In this document: positions 14,841 to 23,862 of the stretch, one piece after another | Layout: the number at the start of each line of letters is the position of its first letter | How positions within the stretch are numbered: position 1 is the first letter of the stretch | Assembly: GCF_003173775.1 (NCBI RefSeq) | Contig: NZ_CP029552.1 | Coordinates: 3,644,001-3,708,000 of the forward strand | Direction of reading: 5' to 3' | Length of the DNA stretch: 64,000 nt | Origin: Methylobacterium sp. 17Sr1-1 | Lineage (GTDB): Bacteria > Pseudomonadota > Alphaproteobacteria > Rhizobiales > Beijerinckiaceae | Notes under the pieces: generated by a model | Seen by the model: the letters and a program-made list of their open reading frames with translations, nothing else | What the model was told of the DNA's origin: nothing | The model's database searches: none | Made by a program: the position numbers and the translations under genes

Positions 14841-15111
14841 CTGAGCTCGGCCCCTTCATGCGCCGTCGCGCGGCCCCGGTCGCGGCACCGGACGGTCGCG
14901 TGTGTCCTGGCCCGGAGGTTACGGCGAACAGGGTCAACGAACGGTAAAAATGCCGCTGCCCCGGGCCCTCGCCGTCATGCGCCGTTCAGCGAGGATCTGT
15001 CATAGAGACGACCATGCGATCGAACGGCCGCCAAACAGGCCGCGCGCGGGGCAGGCGGCGGGCAAGCGTCCGGGCCGCGTCACAAGGGCATCTCATCAGG
15101 GTTCACCGTCG

Positions 15112-16887
15112 ATGCGGTTGATCAGGCTCTACGTTCGGGTCATGGGCCAGCTCGGGCCCGATCTGCGCCTCGGGGCGCTTCTGGCCGCCGCGAACGTCGC
15201 GCTCGCGGTGGCGGCCTTCGCCGAGCCGGTGCTGTTCGGCCGCATCATTGACCGCCTCACCCACCTGCCGGCCGGCGGCGCCGGCACGTCGAGCCTGCTT
15301 CTCCTCGTCGGCGCCTGGGTGGCGTTCGGGCTGTTCTCGATCGGCGCCGGCGTGCTGATCGCGCTCCACGCCGACCGGCTCGCCCATCGCAGCCGGCTCT
15401 CGGCGATGGCGAACTACTTCGAGCACGTCCTCGACCTGCCGCTCGCCTTCCACTCCGCCAACCATTCCGGCCGGGTGCTGAAGGCGATGCTGGAGGGCAC
15501 GAGCGGCATGGCCGCCACCTGGCTCGGCTTCTTCCGCGACCATTGCGCCGCGCTCGTCTCCCTCGTCGTGCTCCTGCCGCTGACGCTGTTCCTCAACTGG
15601 CAGCTCGGCTCGATCCTGGTCGCCCTGATGGTGGTGTTCACCACGCTCACCACCTTCGTGCTGCGCCGCACCGAGTCGCTCCAGGGCAAGGTCGAGGCGT
15701 ATCATTCGGGCCTCGCGGCGCATGCCTCGGACGCGCTCGGCAACGTCGCGGTGATCCAGTCCTTCACCCGCGCCAAGGCCGAGAAGGAGGCGATGCACGG
15801 CATCATCCGCGACCTTCTGGCGGCCCAGATCCCGGTCCTGTCGTGGTGGGCGCTGGCCTCCGTCGCCACCCGCGCCTCGGCGACCCTGACCATGACGGCG
15901 ATCTTCGTCACCGGCATCGTGCTGCACGGCCACGGGATGGCGACGGTCGGCGACGTGGTCTCGTTCATGAGCCTCGCCACCATGCTGGTCGCCCGGCTCG
16001 ACCAGGTCGTCGCCTTCGTCAACGGCGTCTTCCTGCAGGCGCCGAAGATGCAGGAATTCTTCGAGATCCTGGACACCGTGCCGGCCGTCCACGACCGGCC
16101 CGGCGCCAGGGCGGTGGCGCGGCTCGACGGCGACGTCTCCTTCGAGGACGTGCGCTTCTCCTATGACGGCCGCCGCCCGGCCCTCGACGGGGTGTCGTTC
16201 ACGGCGCGGGCCGGCGAGACCGTGGCCCTCGTCGGCACCACGGGCTCGGGCAAGTCGACGACGCTGGGGCTCCTGCACCGCGCCTTCGACCCCGATTCCG
16301 GCACGATCCGCATCGACGGCGAGGATCTTCGCGATATCGGCCTCTCGTCCTTGCGTCACAACATCGGCGTGGTGTTCCAGGAGCCGATGCTGTTTGCCCG
16401 CTCGATCCGCGAGAACCTCCAGGTCGGCCGGCCCGACGCCACCGACGCCGAGATGCTCGACGCGCTGGAGCGGGCCCAGGCCTCGGAGTTCATGGCGCGC
16501 CAGCCCGACGGGCTCGACACGGTCATCGGCGAGCGCGGCCGCTCGCTCTCCGGCGGCGAGCGCCAGCGGCTCTCGATCGCCCGGGCGCTGCTCAAGAACC
16601 CGCCGGTCCTGATCCTCGACGAGGCGACGAGCGCCCTCGACGCCGCCACCGAGCGCAAGCTCCAGGGCGCGCTTGAAGCCGTGATGGAGGGGCGCACCAC
16701 GTTCGTGATCGCCCACCGCCTGTCGACGATCCGCGACGCCGACCGCATCCTGGTCTTCCACGAGGGGCGGATCGTCGAGAGCGGCACCTTCGACGAGCTG
16801 GTGGCCGAGGGCGGCCGCTTCGCCGAGCTCGCCCGGGCCCAGTTCATGGCGCCCGCGCCGGAGCCGGATTACGCGATGGCGGCGTGA
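15112..16887 (+). CDS. ndvA: Cyclic beta-glucan ABC exporter, ATP-binding/permease protein
   Basis: A 591-residue fused half-transporter. The membrane domain (about 15-310) has six helices; the nucleotide-binding domain (about 335-575) shows Walker [11 protein letters not shown], the signature [15 protein letters not shown], Walker [13 protein letters not shown] and the switch His in [14 protein letters not shown]. Overall sequence character ([21 protein letters not shown] start, [16 protein letters not shown]) is that of NdvA/ChvA, which exports cyclic beta-1,2-glucan to the periplasm for osmotic adaptation and host interaction. No ndvB synthase is in the window. The ATG at 15112 begins the conserved N-terminus. 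Confidence 0.85.
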   Translation: MRLIRLYVRVMGQLGPDLRLGALLAAANVALAVAAFAEPVLFGRIIDRLTHLPAGGAGTSSLLLLVGAWVAFGLFSIGAGVLIALHADRLAHRSRLSAMANYFEHVLDLPLAFHSANHSGRVLKAMLEGTSGMAATWLGFFRDHCAALVSLVVLLPLTLFLNWQLGSILVALMVVFTTLTTFVLRRTESLQGKVEAYHSGLAAHASDALGNVAVIQSFTRAKAEKEAMHGIIRDLLAAQIPVLSWWALASVATRASATLTMTAIFVTGIVLHGHGMATVGDVVSFMSLATMLVARLDQVVAFVNGVFLQAPKMQEFFEILDTVPAVHDRPGARAVARLDGDVSFEDVRFSYDGRRPALDGVSFTARAGETVALVGTTGSGKSTTLGLLHRAFDPDSGTIRIDGEDLRDIGLSSLRHNIGVVFQEPMLFARSIRENLQVGRPDATDAEMLDALERAQASEFMARQPDGLDTVIGERGRSLSGGERQRLSIARALLKNPPVLILDEATSALDAATERKLQGALEAVMEGRTTFVIAHRLSTIRDADRILVFHEGRIVESGTFDELVAEGGRFAELARAQFMAPAPEPDYAMAA

Positions 16888-16927
16888 GCACGATCGAGGG
16901 GCGGGCGCATGAGCCCGCCCCGTCGCC

Positions 16928-17812
16928 TCACATCAGCTTCACCGTGTCCCGCCGGGTCTGCGCCCTTGCCTGGAGCCTCCTGCGGCGGGCGGCGATCACC
17001 GTGCCGTTGATCTCGCCGCCGAACAGGAACATCGCGGCGAGCCAGTAGACGAAGACCAGGAACACCATCGCGGTCGCCAGGCCCCCGTAGGTCGAGACGT
17101 AGGCGCTCGAGAACCGGTCGAGGTACATCCCGAAGCCGAGGCCCGCCAGCACCCACAGCCCCAGGGTCACGGCGATGCCGGGCAGCACCATCGTGACCGG
17201 CCGGCGCCCGGCGGCGATGAACTTGTGGGCGATCACCAGCACGCCCGCCACCAGCAGCACCGTCACCGTCACCCGCCCGACCGCGATCGTCAGGCCGAGC
17301 GGCTCCAGCCCCGGCGCCACCAGCACCAGCCCGCGCCAGACCAGGGGCCCGAGCACGACGAGGAAGGTGAAGGCCAGCATCGCGAAGGCGGCACAGATGA
17401 CGTAGCCGATCGATTCGAGCCGGGTCAGCCACCACGGCCGCATCTCGCGCAGCCCGTAGGCCCGGTTGAGCCCGACCCGCAGGCTCTCGACCCCGCTCGA
17501 CGAGAAGTACAGCGCCAGCACCGCGCCGAGCGTCAGGAGGCCGCCGCGCTGCTCGGTCAGCACCCGGTGGACCTCCCCGGCGATCGGCCCCGCCACCTCG
17601 CTCGGCCAGATCTCGAACAGGAGGTTGCCGGCCTCGTCGGCGAGCGACTTGGTGCCGAACACGCTGGCGAGGGCCGTGAGCAGGATCAGGAACGGAAACA
17701 GCGAGGTCAGGAGCGAGAGCGCGATGTGGCTGGCGATCGCCCAGCCGTCATGGGCGACGAAGCGCTGCGCCGCGATCGCGGCGATCTCCAGGGCGGTGCG
17801 GGGACGGATCAC
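16928..17812 (-). CDS. YihY/BrkB family inner-membrane protein
   Basis: About 294 residues with six membrane helices, including the family marks WAIASHIALSLLTSLFPFLI, the ALYFSSSGVESLRVGLNRAYG region and YVSTYGGLATAMVFLVFVYW followed by FLFGGEINGTV. Members of this family are widespread, sometimes annotated as putative RNase BN in error; the function is unknown. The frame is open to 18079 with no good start upstream. GTG at 17812 (IRPRTALEIAAIAAQRFVAH) is chosen because it gives a normal N-terminus, but a longer form cannot be excluded. It converges on ndvA with 40 nt between. Confidence 0.75.
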   Translation of the reverse strand: MIRPRTALEIAAIAAQRFVAHDGWAIASHIALSLLTSLFPFLILLTALASVFGTKSLADEAGNLLFEIWPSEVAGPIAGEVHRVLTEQRGGLLTLGAVLALYFSSSGVESLRVGLNRAYGLREMRPWWLTRLESIGYVICAAFAMLAFTFLVVLGPLVWRGLVLVAPGLEPLGLTIAVGRVTVTVLLVAGVLVIAHKFIAAGRRPVTMVLPGIAVTLGLWVLAGLGFGMYLDRFSSAYVSTYGGLATAMVFLVFVYWLAAMFLFGGEINGTVIAARRRRLQARAQTRRDTVKLM

Positions 17813-18126
17813 GGCGCGCGGGCTCTCGGGCTGGACGACGTCATGAAGCCCTCCGGTCTTCCGGCTTCCGGCGGATCTCGCGATTGCCGTCAGACCGCTC
17901 GCCCGGCGGGCCTTCCTCTCCGGCAGGCGTACTGTCGCCGGCGGGCTCGTTGCCTCAGGTAGAGCGCGCTCCCCCGTCCTGGAAAGCCGGGCGGCCAGAA
18001 ATCCGCTCCCCGCGTCCTTCCGGGCACGGCGGCCGCGTCCACCCCGAGGCCCGCGCCGGGGGCGGGGCGATGCGGCCAAGGTGCCGGTTGCAGAACGGCC
18101 GCGCTCGTGCTCGTTGCGCAGGCATC

Positions 18127-19041
18127 ATGAGCCGCCTCCTGCCCCTGTTCGATGCATCCATCCCCGAGGTATCTTGGCCGGCCCGCTTGGCGCCGGGCCT
18201 GTTCGTCCTGATCTGGGCCACGGGCTTCGTCGTCGCGCGGCTGATCGCGCCGCATGCGGAGCCGCTGACCTTCCTGGCCGTGCGCTTCGGCCTCACCGCG
18301 ATCGTCCTGACGGGGATCGCCCTCGCGGTGGGTGCCCAATGGCCCCGGGGCTGGCGCGGCTGGCGCGACGCGATGGTGGCCGGCATCCTGATCCACGGCC
18401 TCTACCTCGACGCGGTGTTCTGGGCGGTGCATCGCGGACTGCCGGCCGGCATCGCCGCCCTGGTGGCGAGCCTGCAGCCGCTCCTGACCGCCGCGGTGGC
18501 CGGGCCGCTCCTCGGCGAGCGGGTCTCGGGGCTGCGCTGGCTCGGCATCGCGGTCGGCCTCGTCGGCGCCGGGCTGGTGCTGGCGCCGAGGATCGGAGCG
18601 GCCGGGGCCGCCGGCGGCATCCCGCCGGAGGCTCTCGGCGTCTGCTTCTGCGGCACCATCGCCATCACCCTCGGCACCCTGTGGCAGAAGCGCACGGCCG
18701 CCGCCGTCGACCTGCGCACCAACGCCGCGGCGCAGTTCGTCGGCGCCGTGCTGCTCACCCTGCCGCTGGCGCTCCTGACCGAGCGGGGAGAATTCGACTT
18801 CTCGGCGCCGCTGCTCCTCGGCCTCGCCTGGGCGGTGTTCGGCCTGTCGGTCGGCGGCATCCTGATCCTGCTCGGGCTGATCCGCCGCGGCGCGGTGGCG
18901 GGCGTCGCCGCCCTGTTCTACCTCGTCCCGCCGGTCTCGGCCGCGATGGCGTTCGGGTTGTTCGGCGAGACCCTGGCGCCGGTCCAGCTCCTCGGCATGG
19001 TGGTGGCGGTCGTGGGTGTGGCGATCGCGAGCCGCGGTTAA
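18127..19041 (+). CDS. EamA/DMT-superfamily exporter
   Basis: A 304-residue protein with about ten membrane helices arranged as two EamA repeats, e.g. LFVLIWATGFVVARLIAPHAEPLTFLAVRF in the first and GILILLGLIRRGAVAGVAALFYLVPPVSAAMAF in the second. Members export amino acids, metabolites or drugs; the substrate here is unknown. The ATG at 18127 precedes a short polar N-terminus. The upstream gene is divergent (YihY). No regulator is adjacent. Confidence 0.8.
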   Translation: MSRLLPLFDASIPEVSWPARLAPGLFVLIWATGFVVARLIAPHAEPLTFLAVRFGLTAIVLTGIALAVGAQWPRGWRGWRDAMVAGILIHGLYLDAVFWAVHRGLPAGIAALVASLQPLLTAAVAGPLLGERVSGLRWLGIAVGLVGAGLVLAPRIGAAGAAGGIPPEALGVCFCGTIAITLGTLWQKRTAAAVDLRTNAAAQFVGAVLLTLPLALLTERGEFDFSAPLLLGLAWAVFGLSVGGILILLGLIRRGAVAGVAALFYLVPPVSAAMAFGLFGETLAPVQLLGMVVAVVGVAIASRG

Positions 19042-19095
19042 GCCCCTGGTGGGATTCGGGGCTTTAGGCTGGCGGCGCCTCGGAGACCCGCCCGC

Positions 19096-19425
19096 ATGCT
19101 GCGCCACGCCCTGATGATCCCGGTGCTCGCCGCGGGCTTGGTGCTCGCGGGTTTGGCGCCCGCTGCGGCGGATGGCGAGCCCGAGGCGTATCGCCCGGTG
19201 CCCGTCGGTCATGCCCGGCTGCGCGTCAGGGACGCGCCGCACCGGCCGGCCGTGCGGCACGTCCGCCGGCATCATCGCCGGCCCGGGCCTCCGCTTGTCT
19301 CCGTCGCCCCGGTCCAGCCGGTCTCCTACGGCGAGACAGACGGCACGGTCTTCCACGCCTGGCTGCCGCGCAACACCAACCTGCCGATCTACAACATCCC
19401 GCCGCCGTACTTTCCGGAGCCGTGA
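19096..19425 (+). CDS. Small exported protein of unknown function (109 aa)
   Basis: The protein has a clear signal peptide (MLRHALMIPVLAAGLVLAG, cleavage near APAAADG, residue 26), then a basic, His/Arg/Pro-rich middle (about 38-68) and a C-terminal part ending NLPIYNIPPPYFPEP. I know no family. Similar short Pro/His-rich secreted proteins are common in Methylobacterium-type genomes. It lies 54 nt after the DMT exporter on the same strand and may share its transcript. Confidence 0.6.
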   Translation: MLRHALMIPVLAAGLVLAGLAPAAADGEPEAYRPVPVGHARLRVRDAPHRPAVRHVRRHHRRPGPPLVSVAPVQPVSYGETDGTVFHAWLPRNTNLPIYNIPPPYFPEP

Positions 19426-19468
19426 GAGCCCGCCCGATCGATCCGGCACGGACGCCGATATCCCTCCG

Positions 19469-19510
19469 CGTCGTCCCGGTGATCGCCGAAGGCGAGAACC
19501 CCGGATGACG
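19469..19510. repeat. Intergenic repeat of the CCGGATGACG family
   Basis: GCGTCGTCCCGG and CCCCGGATGACG arms surround a GCCGAAGGCGAGAA centre. Its arms match the outer parts of the repeats at 49011-49147, and it sits in the gap between two small genes. Confidence 0.55.
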
Positions 19511-19646
19511 TACGGGGTTCGATTTCGGCCGGCCAACACGAGCAGGCTCCGACGGTTGCAGGCTACGGGCTCTGACGATCGCCCTGGATCGAAGCGGGGC
19601 ATCGCAGCGTTAGAGTTCTCGTGGAATACCGCCAGGGAGCAGAGCC

Positions 19647-20048
19647 GTGCCCGAGCCGTCCGTGCCCGATGCGATCGCACCAGCCCGCGATCTCGCGCCG
19701 CCTCCGTCGATCCTGCCCGACCCCGACCTGCGCCCGATCGACCTCGCGACGCCGGCCCAGCCCGACCGGCTCGACGAGGATGTGCGCGCGCACCTCGCGC
19801 GCGCCGGGCAGAACGCCCTCGACGACTGCTTGCGCCGTTTCGCGCCCGAGGAGCGTGCGGCGTTCTGGCGCGCGATCTGCCGTTGCTACAACCGGCCATA
19901 CAATCCGGTGGACGCCGCTCCGGAGCGAACGGGGATCGCGGTGGCCGCCGCCCAGGAGAGTCCCGATGCGCAACTGCCCGAGCCTCACGTGATCGAGGCC
20001 GTGCGGCCGGGCCGCGAGGGCGCGGGTCCAGACGCCGTCCTGCGGTGA
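19647..20048 (+). CDS. Hypothetical protein (133 aa), GTG start
   Basis: Unrecognised. A Pro-rich N-terminal third (APARDLAPPPSILPDPDLRP) leads into a helical region (LDEDVRAHLARAGQNALDDCLRRFAPEERAAFWRAICRCYN) and a variable acidic tail. There is no signal peptide. GTG at 19647 has AGGGAGC about 7 nt upstream, which supports this start. Another small gene follows 13 nt later, and the pair runs convergently into fliP. Confidence 0.5.
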   Translation: MPEPSVPDAIAPARDLAPPPSILPDPDLRPIDLATPAQPDRLDEDVRAHLARAGQNALDDCLRRFAPEERAAFWRAICRCYNRPYNPVDAAPERTGIAVAAAQESPDAQLPEPHVIEAVRPGREGAGPDAVLR

Positions 20049-20061
20049 CCGTGCCGTCCCG

Positions 20062-20373
20062 GTGACCGTGCCGCCCGCTGCTCCGCACCCCGTGCCCGCC
20101 CTCGACGAGCAGGCGCGACGGGTCGCGGCGGCCGGCCGGGTCCTTGCCTGCGAGGTCGTCCTCCTTGGCCTCGCGCTGCAGAGCGCCTGGTTCGAGGCCT
20201 GGGCGCGGCCGCTCCTCGACGCGGCGGAGGCGCGGGCCGCCTTCCTGGCGCGCCGGGCCCGCCGCGACCGGCTGATCCGCCGCGGCGTGCCGGCCCACCT
20301 CGCCGGCGAAGCCCTGCGGCTCGTGCCGCGCGGCGGCCGGGCCGACCGGATCGCGGCGGATCAGCTGCCGTAG
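20062..20373 (+). CDS. Hypothetical protein (103 aa) overlapping the end of fliP
   Basis: Unrecognised. It is Ala/Arg-rich and probably helical, with one hydrophobic stretch (VLACEVVLLGLALQSAWFEAW) and a basic C-terminus (ARRARRDRLIRRG). It starts at a GTG 13 nt after the previous small gene, and its last 13 nt overlap the 3' end of fliP on the other strand. The overlap and composition make it less certain than its neighbours; translation has only modest sequence support. Confidence 0.4.
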   Translation: MTVPPAAPHPVPALDEQARRVAAAGRVLACEVVLLGLALQSAWFEAWARPLLDAAEARAAFLARRARRDRLIRRGVPAHLAGEALRLVPRGGRADRIAADQLP

Positions 20374-21128
20374 CTCTGCACCAGGGAGCCGGCGACCAGG
20401 GTCCAGCCGTCGACCAGCACGAAGAAGATCAGCTTGAACGGCAGCGCCACGGTGGCGGGCGGCAGCATCATCATGCCGACCGACATCAGGATCGACGCGA
20501 CCACGAGGTCGATGATCAGGAACGGGATGAACAAGAGGAAGCCGATCTCGAAGGCCCGGCGCAGTTCCGAGATCATGAAGGCGGGAGTCAGCACCTCGAG
20601 GCCCACCGCCTCCGGCGTCGCCGGCGTGCCGGCCCGGGCGAGGTCGAGGAACAGCCGCAGGTCCTTCTCGCGCACGCTGCGCAGCATGAACGCCTTGAAC
20701 GGCTGGCTCGCCCGCTCGAAGGCCTGGGTCTGCTGGATCTGCCCGGCGAGCAGCGGCTCGATGCCGGTGCGGTAGGCCTCCCGCGCCGTCGGCGCCATCA
20801 CGAAGGCGGTGAGGAACAGCGACAGGCTGACGATCACCGCGTTCGGCGGCGCCGTCTGGGTGCCGAGCGCCGAGCGCAGGATCGACAGCACCACCACGAT
20901 GCGGGTGAACGAGGTCGCCATCACCAGGACCGAGGGCGCCAGCGCCAGCACGGTGATGAGGGCGACGAGCTGCAGGGCTCGCTCGGTGACGCCGCCGCTC
21001 GGGCCGAGATCGACGGTCAGGCTCTGCGCCACGGCCGTTCCGCCCGACAGGAGCAGCAGGGCCAGGGCCGCGCGGCAGAGCGTCGCGAGACGGGGAATCG
21101 GGAGGGAGCGGGAACGAGGGGGCGCCAT
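20361..21128 (-). CDS. fliP: Flagellar export gate protein FliP
   Basis: A 255-residue core component of the flagellar type III export gate. After a signal peptide (cut near TAVAQS, about residue 35) come four membrane helices. Diagnostic stretches are VLVMATSFTRIVVVLSILR, the QTAPPNAVIVSLSLFLTAFVMAPT segment, and the late helix pair FEIGFLLFIPFLIIDLVVASILMSVGMMMLPP. FliP forms the pore ring with FliQ and FliR, both encoded on the opposite strand about 2.7 kb away. The ATG at 21128 is preferred to an upstream start since it leads directly into the signal peptide. Confidence 0.92.
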   Translation of the reverse strand: MAPPRSRSLPIPRLATLCRAALALLLLSGGTAVAQSLTVDLGPSGGVTERALQLVALITVLALAPSVLVMATSFTRIVVVLSILRSALGTQTAPPNAVIVSLSLFLTAFVMAPTAREAYRTGIEPLLAGQIQQTQAFERASQPFKAFMLRSVREKDLRLFLDLARAGTPATPEAVGLEVLTPAFMISELRRAFEIGFLLFIPFLIIDLVVASILMSVGMMMLPPATVALPFKLIFFVLVDGWTLVAGSLVQSYGS

Positions 21129-21236
21129 GGCGGCGCACCCTGGGCCGCGCCGGTGCGGCCCGCAAGCGCCGCGCCCGCCGCACCCCTGCGAGGGCGGGCG
21201 GGCGCGGTTCCGGTGCAACAGCCCGGACGCAGGGCG

Positions 21237-22415
21237 TCAGCGCTTGTCGAGCGGCCGGCCGAGGAGGCGGGCGAACTCGGCCTCGATCTCCTCGACCGAG
21301 AAGGGATTCTGGACCGAGGCCGGCTTCGCGGCCGGGGCCGGTTCCTCCGGCGGCGGAGGAGGAGGGGGAGGCGGCTCCGGGATGGGCTCGGGCTCCGGCG
21401 GAGGCGGCGGGGCCGGTTCGGGCTCGGGCGGCGGGGGCGGCGGCTCGGGCAGCGGAAGCGGTGGCTCCGGCGGCGCGGGCTCCGGTTCGGGTTCTGGCTC
21501 CGGCGGAGGCGGCGGTAGGGCCGGTTCGGGCACGGGCGGCACCGCGACCGGCTCCGGCGGCGGGCTCGCCACCGGAGCGGCCGGGCGGGCCGGCGCCACC
21601 GCCGAGGAGGGACGGCGCAGGGCCTCCTCGAGCTGGCGGGCCATGTCGTTCAGGATCGCCGCGTCGACGTTGCGGGGCTCGGCCCCGCGGGTGCCGGCCG
21701 GGGCGGGTGCCGGCTCGGGCGGCAGGGCCGGCTCCGGCATCGGCGGGGGAACCGGCACCACCGGCGGCACGGGTGCCGTGAACGGGGGCGGCTCGGCGGG
21801 CGGTACTTCGAGGGGCGGCGGCGTCTGGCGGGCGGCACGCAGGCTCGGCGGCTCGACCCGGCGCGAGGCGTTGAAGCGCGAGGCCGGCCGCGACGGCTCG
21901 GGCCCGGGATCCGGCATCGGGATGTCCGGCCGCGGGCCCGGCGCGAAGGTGGCGGCGACCCGCTCCGGCTCCGGCGCGGACGGCCGCGGCAGCTCCGGCT
22001 CGGGGAAGGGCGGGGGCAGCGGCGCCGGCTCGGTGCCGGCCGGCAGGGGGAGCGGGGCCTCGGCCTCCGGCTCCGGGCGGTCGGCCAGCTCCGCCGAGAC
22101 CCGGGCGGCGCCGGCGCGCACGATGTTGCGCTCCACCACCACGTCGTTGGGACCGCCGACCAGCAGCAGGTGCTCGGTGTTGTCGCGCCGCAACAGGATC
22201 AGCTGGCGCTGGCGATCCAGCTCGTAGATGTCGACGATGCCGAGCCGCGGCTGCCGGCTGCGGCTGGTTGCGCCATTGCCTCCCAGGGTGAGGCGCCCCC
22301 GGGCGAACCGTTTCGCCCCGAAAGCGAACAGGCTGAGGAGCACGACCATGATCAGGAAGACGATCAGGTAGGAGAGCAAGGGCGAACCGTCCGTCCCGAG
22401 GATCGAGGAGAGCAA
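21237..22415 (-). CDS. fliO: FliO-like flagellar biosynthesis protein with long Pro-rich tail
   Basis: A 392-residue protein. The N-terminal 90 residues fit FliO: a single membrane helix (LLSYLIVFLIMVVLLSLFAFG), then a small beta domain (LGIVDIYELDRQRQLILLRRDNTEHLLLVGGPNDVVVE). FliO helps assemble the FliP ring. The rest is unusual: about 250 residues dominated by Pro, Glu and Ala (repeated PEP, PPP), interrupted by AAILNDMARQLEEALRR (about 260) and closed by FSVEEIEAEFARLLGRPL. The position just upstream of fliP on the same strand, 108 nt away, supports the FliO call. Ordinary FliO is only 100-150 residues. Confidence 0.7.
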   Translation of the reverse strand: MLSSILGTDGSPLLSYLIVFLIMVVLLSLFAFGAKRFARGRLTLGGNGATSRSRQPRLGIVDIYELDRQRQLILLRRDNTEHLLLVGGPNDVVVERNIVRAGAARVSAELADRPEPEAEAPLPLPAGTEPAPLPPPFPEPELPRPSAPEPERVAATFAPGPRPDIPMPDPGPEPSRPASRFNASRRVEPPSLRAARQTPPPLEVPPAEPPPFTAPVPPVVPVPPPMPEPALPPEPAPAPAGTRGAEPRNVDAAILNDMARQLEEALRRPSSAVAPARPAAPVASPPPEPVAVPPVPEPALPPPPPEPEPEPEPAPPEPPLPLPEPPPPPPEPEPAPPPPPEPEPIPEPPPPPPPPPEEPAPAAKPASVQNPFSVEEIEAEFARLLGRPLDKR

Positions 22416-22573
22416 AGCGCGGTCTCTCAGATGAGGCGCACGCGGGGTACGCCGACGATGGGGAGCCTTCTAGCACGGCTGTGGCCGGCCTGCGCAGGGG
22501 ACGTTTACATATCGTTAACAGCTTTGAGAGGCGTTGCGGAACAGCCGCGCGGGACCCGCGGACAGGCATCGTC

Positions 22574-22590
22574 TTAACCAGGTTTTAACC
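22574..22590 (+). promoter_or_regulatory. CtrA-type binding site upstream of flgB
   Basis: TTAACCAGGTTTTAACC contains the CtrA consensus TTAA-N7-TTAA exactly, 45 nt before the flgB start. CtrA activates early flagellar genes in many alphaproteobacteria, and its upstream kinase gene cckA is in this window. It could also serve the divergent fliO-fliP transcript, whose start is 159 nt away. Confidence 0.7.
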
Positions 22591-22635
22591 ATGCGCTAGG
22601 CAGATTGTGCCGGTCGAAACCCGGAAGGCCCGCCT

Positions 22636-23040
22636 GTGTCGGTCACCGATCTCCCCCTCGTCGCGATGTTGCGCAACCGGATGCAGTGGCAGCAGACGCG
22701 CCAGAAGGTCCTGGCGGAGAACGTCGCCAATGCCGACACGCCCGGCTTCCGGGCGCGCGAGCTCAAGGCGCCGCGCTTCCGTCCCGACGGCAGTCTCGCC
22801 GCCGCCGGCCTGCCGGGCGTCGGCCTGGAGCGCACGAGCCTCGTGCACCTCGCCGGCACCGGCCAGGCCTCGCCGGCCGAGGAGCGGACCGGCACGCGCT
22901 TCGAGATGATGCCGAGCGGGAACGCGGTGAGCCTCGAGGACGAGATGCTGAAGGCCGCCGACAACCAGGGCGACTACCAGCTCGCCAGCCTGCTCTACCG
23001 CAAGAGCCTGCAGACCCTGCGGACCGCGGTCGGCAAGTAA
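22636..23040 (+). CDS. flgB: Flagellar proximal rod protein FlgB
   Basis: A 134-residue rod subunit. The N-terminal Flg_bb_rod motif is clear (QQTRQKVLAENVANADTPGFRAREL), and the C-terminal helix (EDEMLKAADNQGDYQLASLLYRKSLQTLR) pairs with it in the coiled rod. It is exported by the flagellar system without a cleaved signal. The start is GTG, preceded by CCGGAAGG about 8 nt upstream. It is the first gene of the flgB-flgC-fliE-fliQ-fliR-flhB run and lies downstream of a CtrA-type site. Confidence 0.92.
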   Translation: MSVTDLPLVAMLRNRMQWQQTRQKVLAENVANADTPGFRARELKAPRFRPDGSLAAAGLPGVGLERTSLVHLAGTGQASPAEERTGTRFEMMPSGNAVSLEDEMLKAADNQGDYQLASLLYRKSLQTLRTAVGK

Positions 23041-23127
23041 GCCGCCCGCCTCCGTCGCCGCCGTCGCCGGTCCGCCACGACCGGCCGTCCCCCGTTTCCG
23101 TCGTCAGCCCGACCCGAGGTGGGTTCC

Positions 23128-23538
23128 ATGGATTTCAACAAGGCGATCGGCATCGCGGCCTCCGGGCTCAAGGTCCAGTCGGGCCGGATGCGGGTGATCT
23201 CGGAGAACATCGCCAACGCGGATTCGGCGCCGGCCAGCGCCGCCGCCGAGCCCTACCGGCGCAAGATCCCGACCTTCACCAACCACGTCGACCGCGAGCT
23301 CGACGCCTCGGTGGTGGATCTCGGGCGCGTGCGCCGCGACCAGGGGCCGTTCCGCTCCAAGCAGGACCCGGGCAACCCCGCCGCCGACGCCAACGGCACG
23401 GTGCGGATGCCCAACGTCAACGTCCTCGTCGAGACCGTCGACATGCGCGAGGCCCAGCGCTCCTACGAAGCGAACCTCAACATGGTCACGCTCACCAACC
23501 GGATGGTGTCGCGCACCATCGACATCCTGAAGGCCTGA
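23128..23538 (+). CDS. flgC: Flagellar proximal rod protein FlgC
   Basis: A 136-residue rod subunit with the N-terminal motif IAASGLKVQSGRMRVISENIANADS and the C-terminal FlgC signature VRMPNVNVLVETVDMREAQRSYEANLNMV. A short Ala/Ser insertion (APASAAAEPYRRK) follows the first motif, as in other alphaproteobacteria. The ATG at 23128 is chosen over a GTG three codons earlier because GAGG stands upstream at normal distance and it starts the conserved sequence MDFNKA. It is exported through the flagellar apparatus and stacks on FlgB. Confidence 0.92.
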   Translation: MDFNKAIGIAASGLKVQSGRMRVISENIANADSAPASAAAEPYRRKIPTFTNHVDRELDASVVDLGRVRRDQGPFRSKQDPGNPAADANGTVRMPNVNVLVETVDMREAQRSYEANLNMVTLTNRMVSRTIDILKA

Positions 23539-23540
23539 CC

Positions 23541-23846
23541 ATGACCAGCAACGCTTTCGCCGCCGGCGCCTACGCGGCGATCCAGAACATGGCCCGCACG
23601 CCCGCCTCCGGCGTGGCCGGCGCGGGGGAGGGCGGCTTCACCCAGCTCCTGTCCTCCGCCTTCGACGGGGTGGCGGAGGCCGGCAAGCGCGCCGACGAGC
23701 AGGCGCTCGCGGTCGCCGGCGGCAAGGCCAACGTCGTCGACGTGGTGACCGCGGTGGCCGAGAGCGAGACCGCGCTCCAGACCCTGGTGGCGGTGCGCGA
23801 CCGGGTGATCTCGGCCTACGAGGACATCATGCGGATGCAGATTTAA
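23541..23846 (+). CDS. fliE: Flagellar hook-basal body complex protein FliE
   Basis: A 101-residue protein joining the MS ring to the rod. The C-terminal half holds the family signature: KANVVDVVTAVAESETALQTLVAVRDRVISAYEDIMRMQI. The N-terminus is variable and Ala-rich. The ATG lies 2 nt after the flgC stop, so translation is likely coupled. Length is typical of FliE. Confidence 0.92.
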   Translation: MTSNAFAAGAYAAIQNMARTPASGVAGAGEGGFTQLLSSAFDGVAEAGKRADEQALAVAGGKANVVDVVTAVAESETALQTLVAVRDRVISAYEDIMRMQI

Positions 23847-23862
23847 GGATTCGTCTCCGCCG

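Noticed and set aside
17890..22569. A 1559-residue minus-strand ORF
   Set aside because: It runs through intergenic gaps and across real genes in other frames (DMT exporter, fliP, fliO); its Arg/Pro-rich translation is a shadow typical of high-GC DNA.
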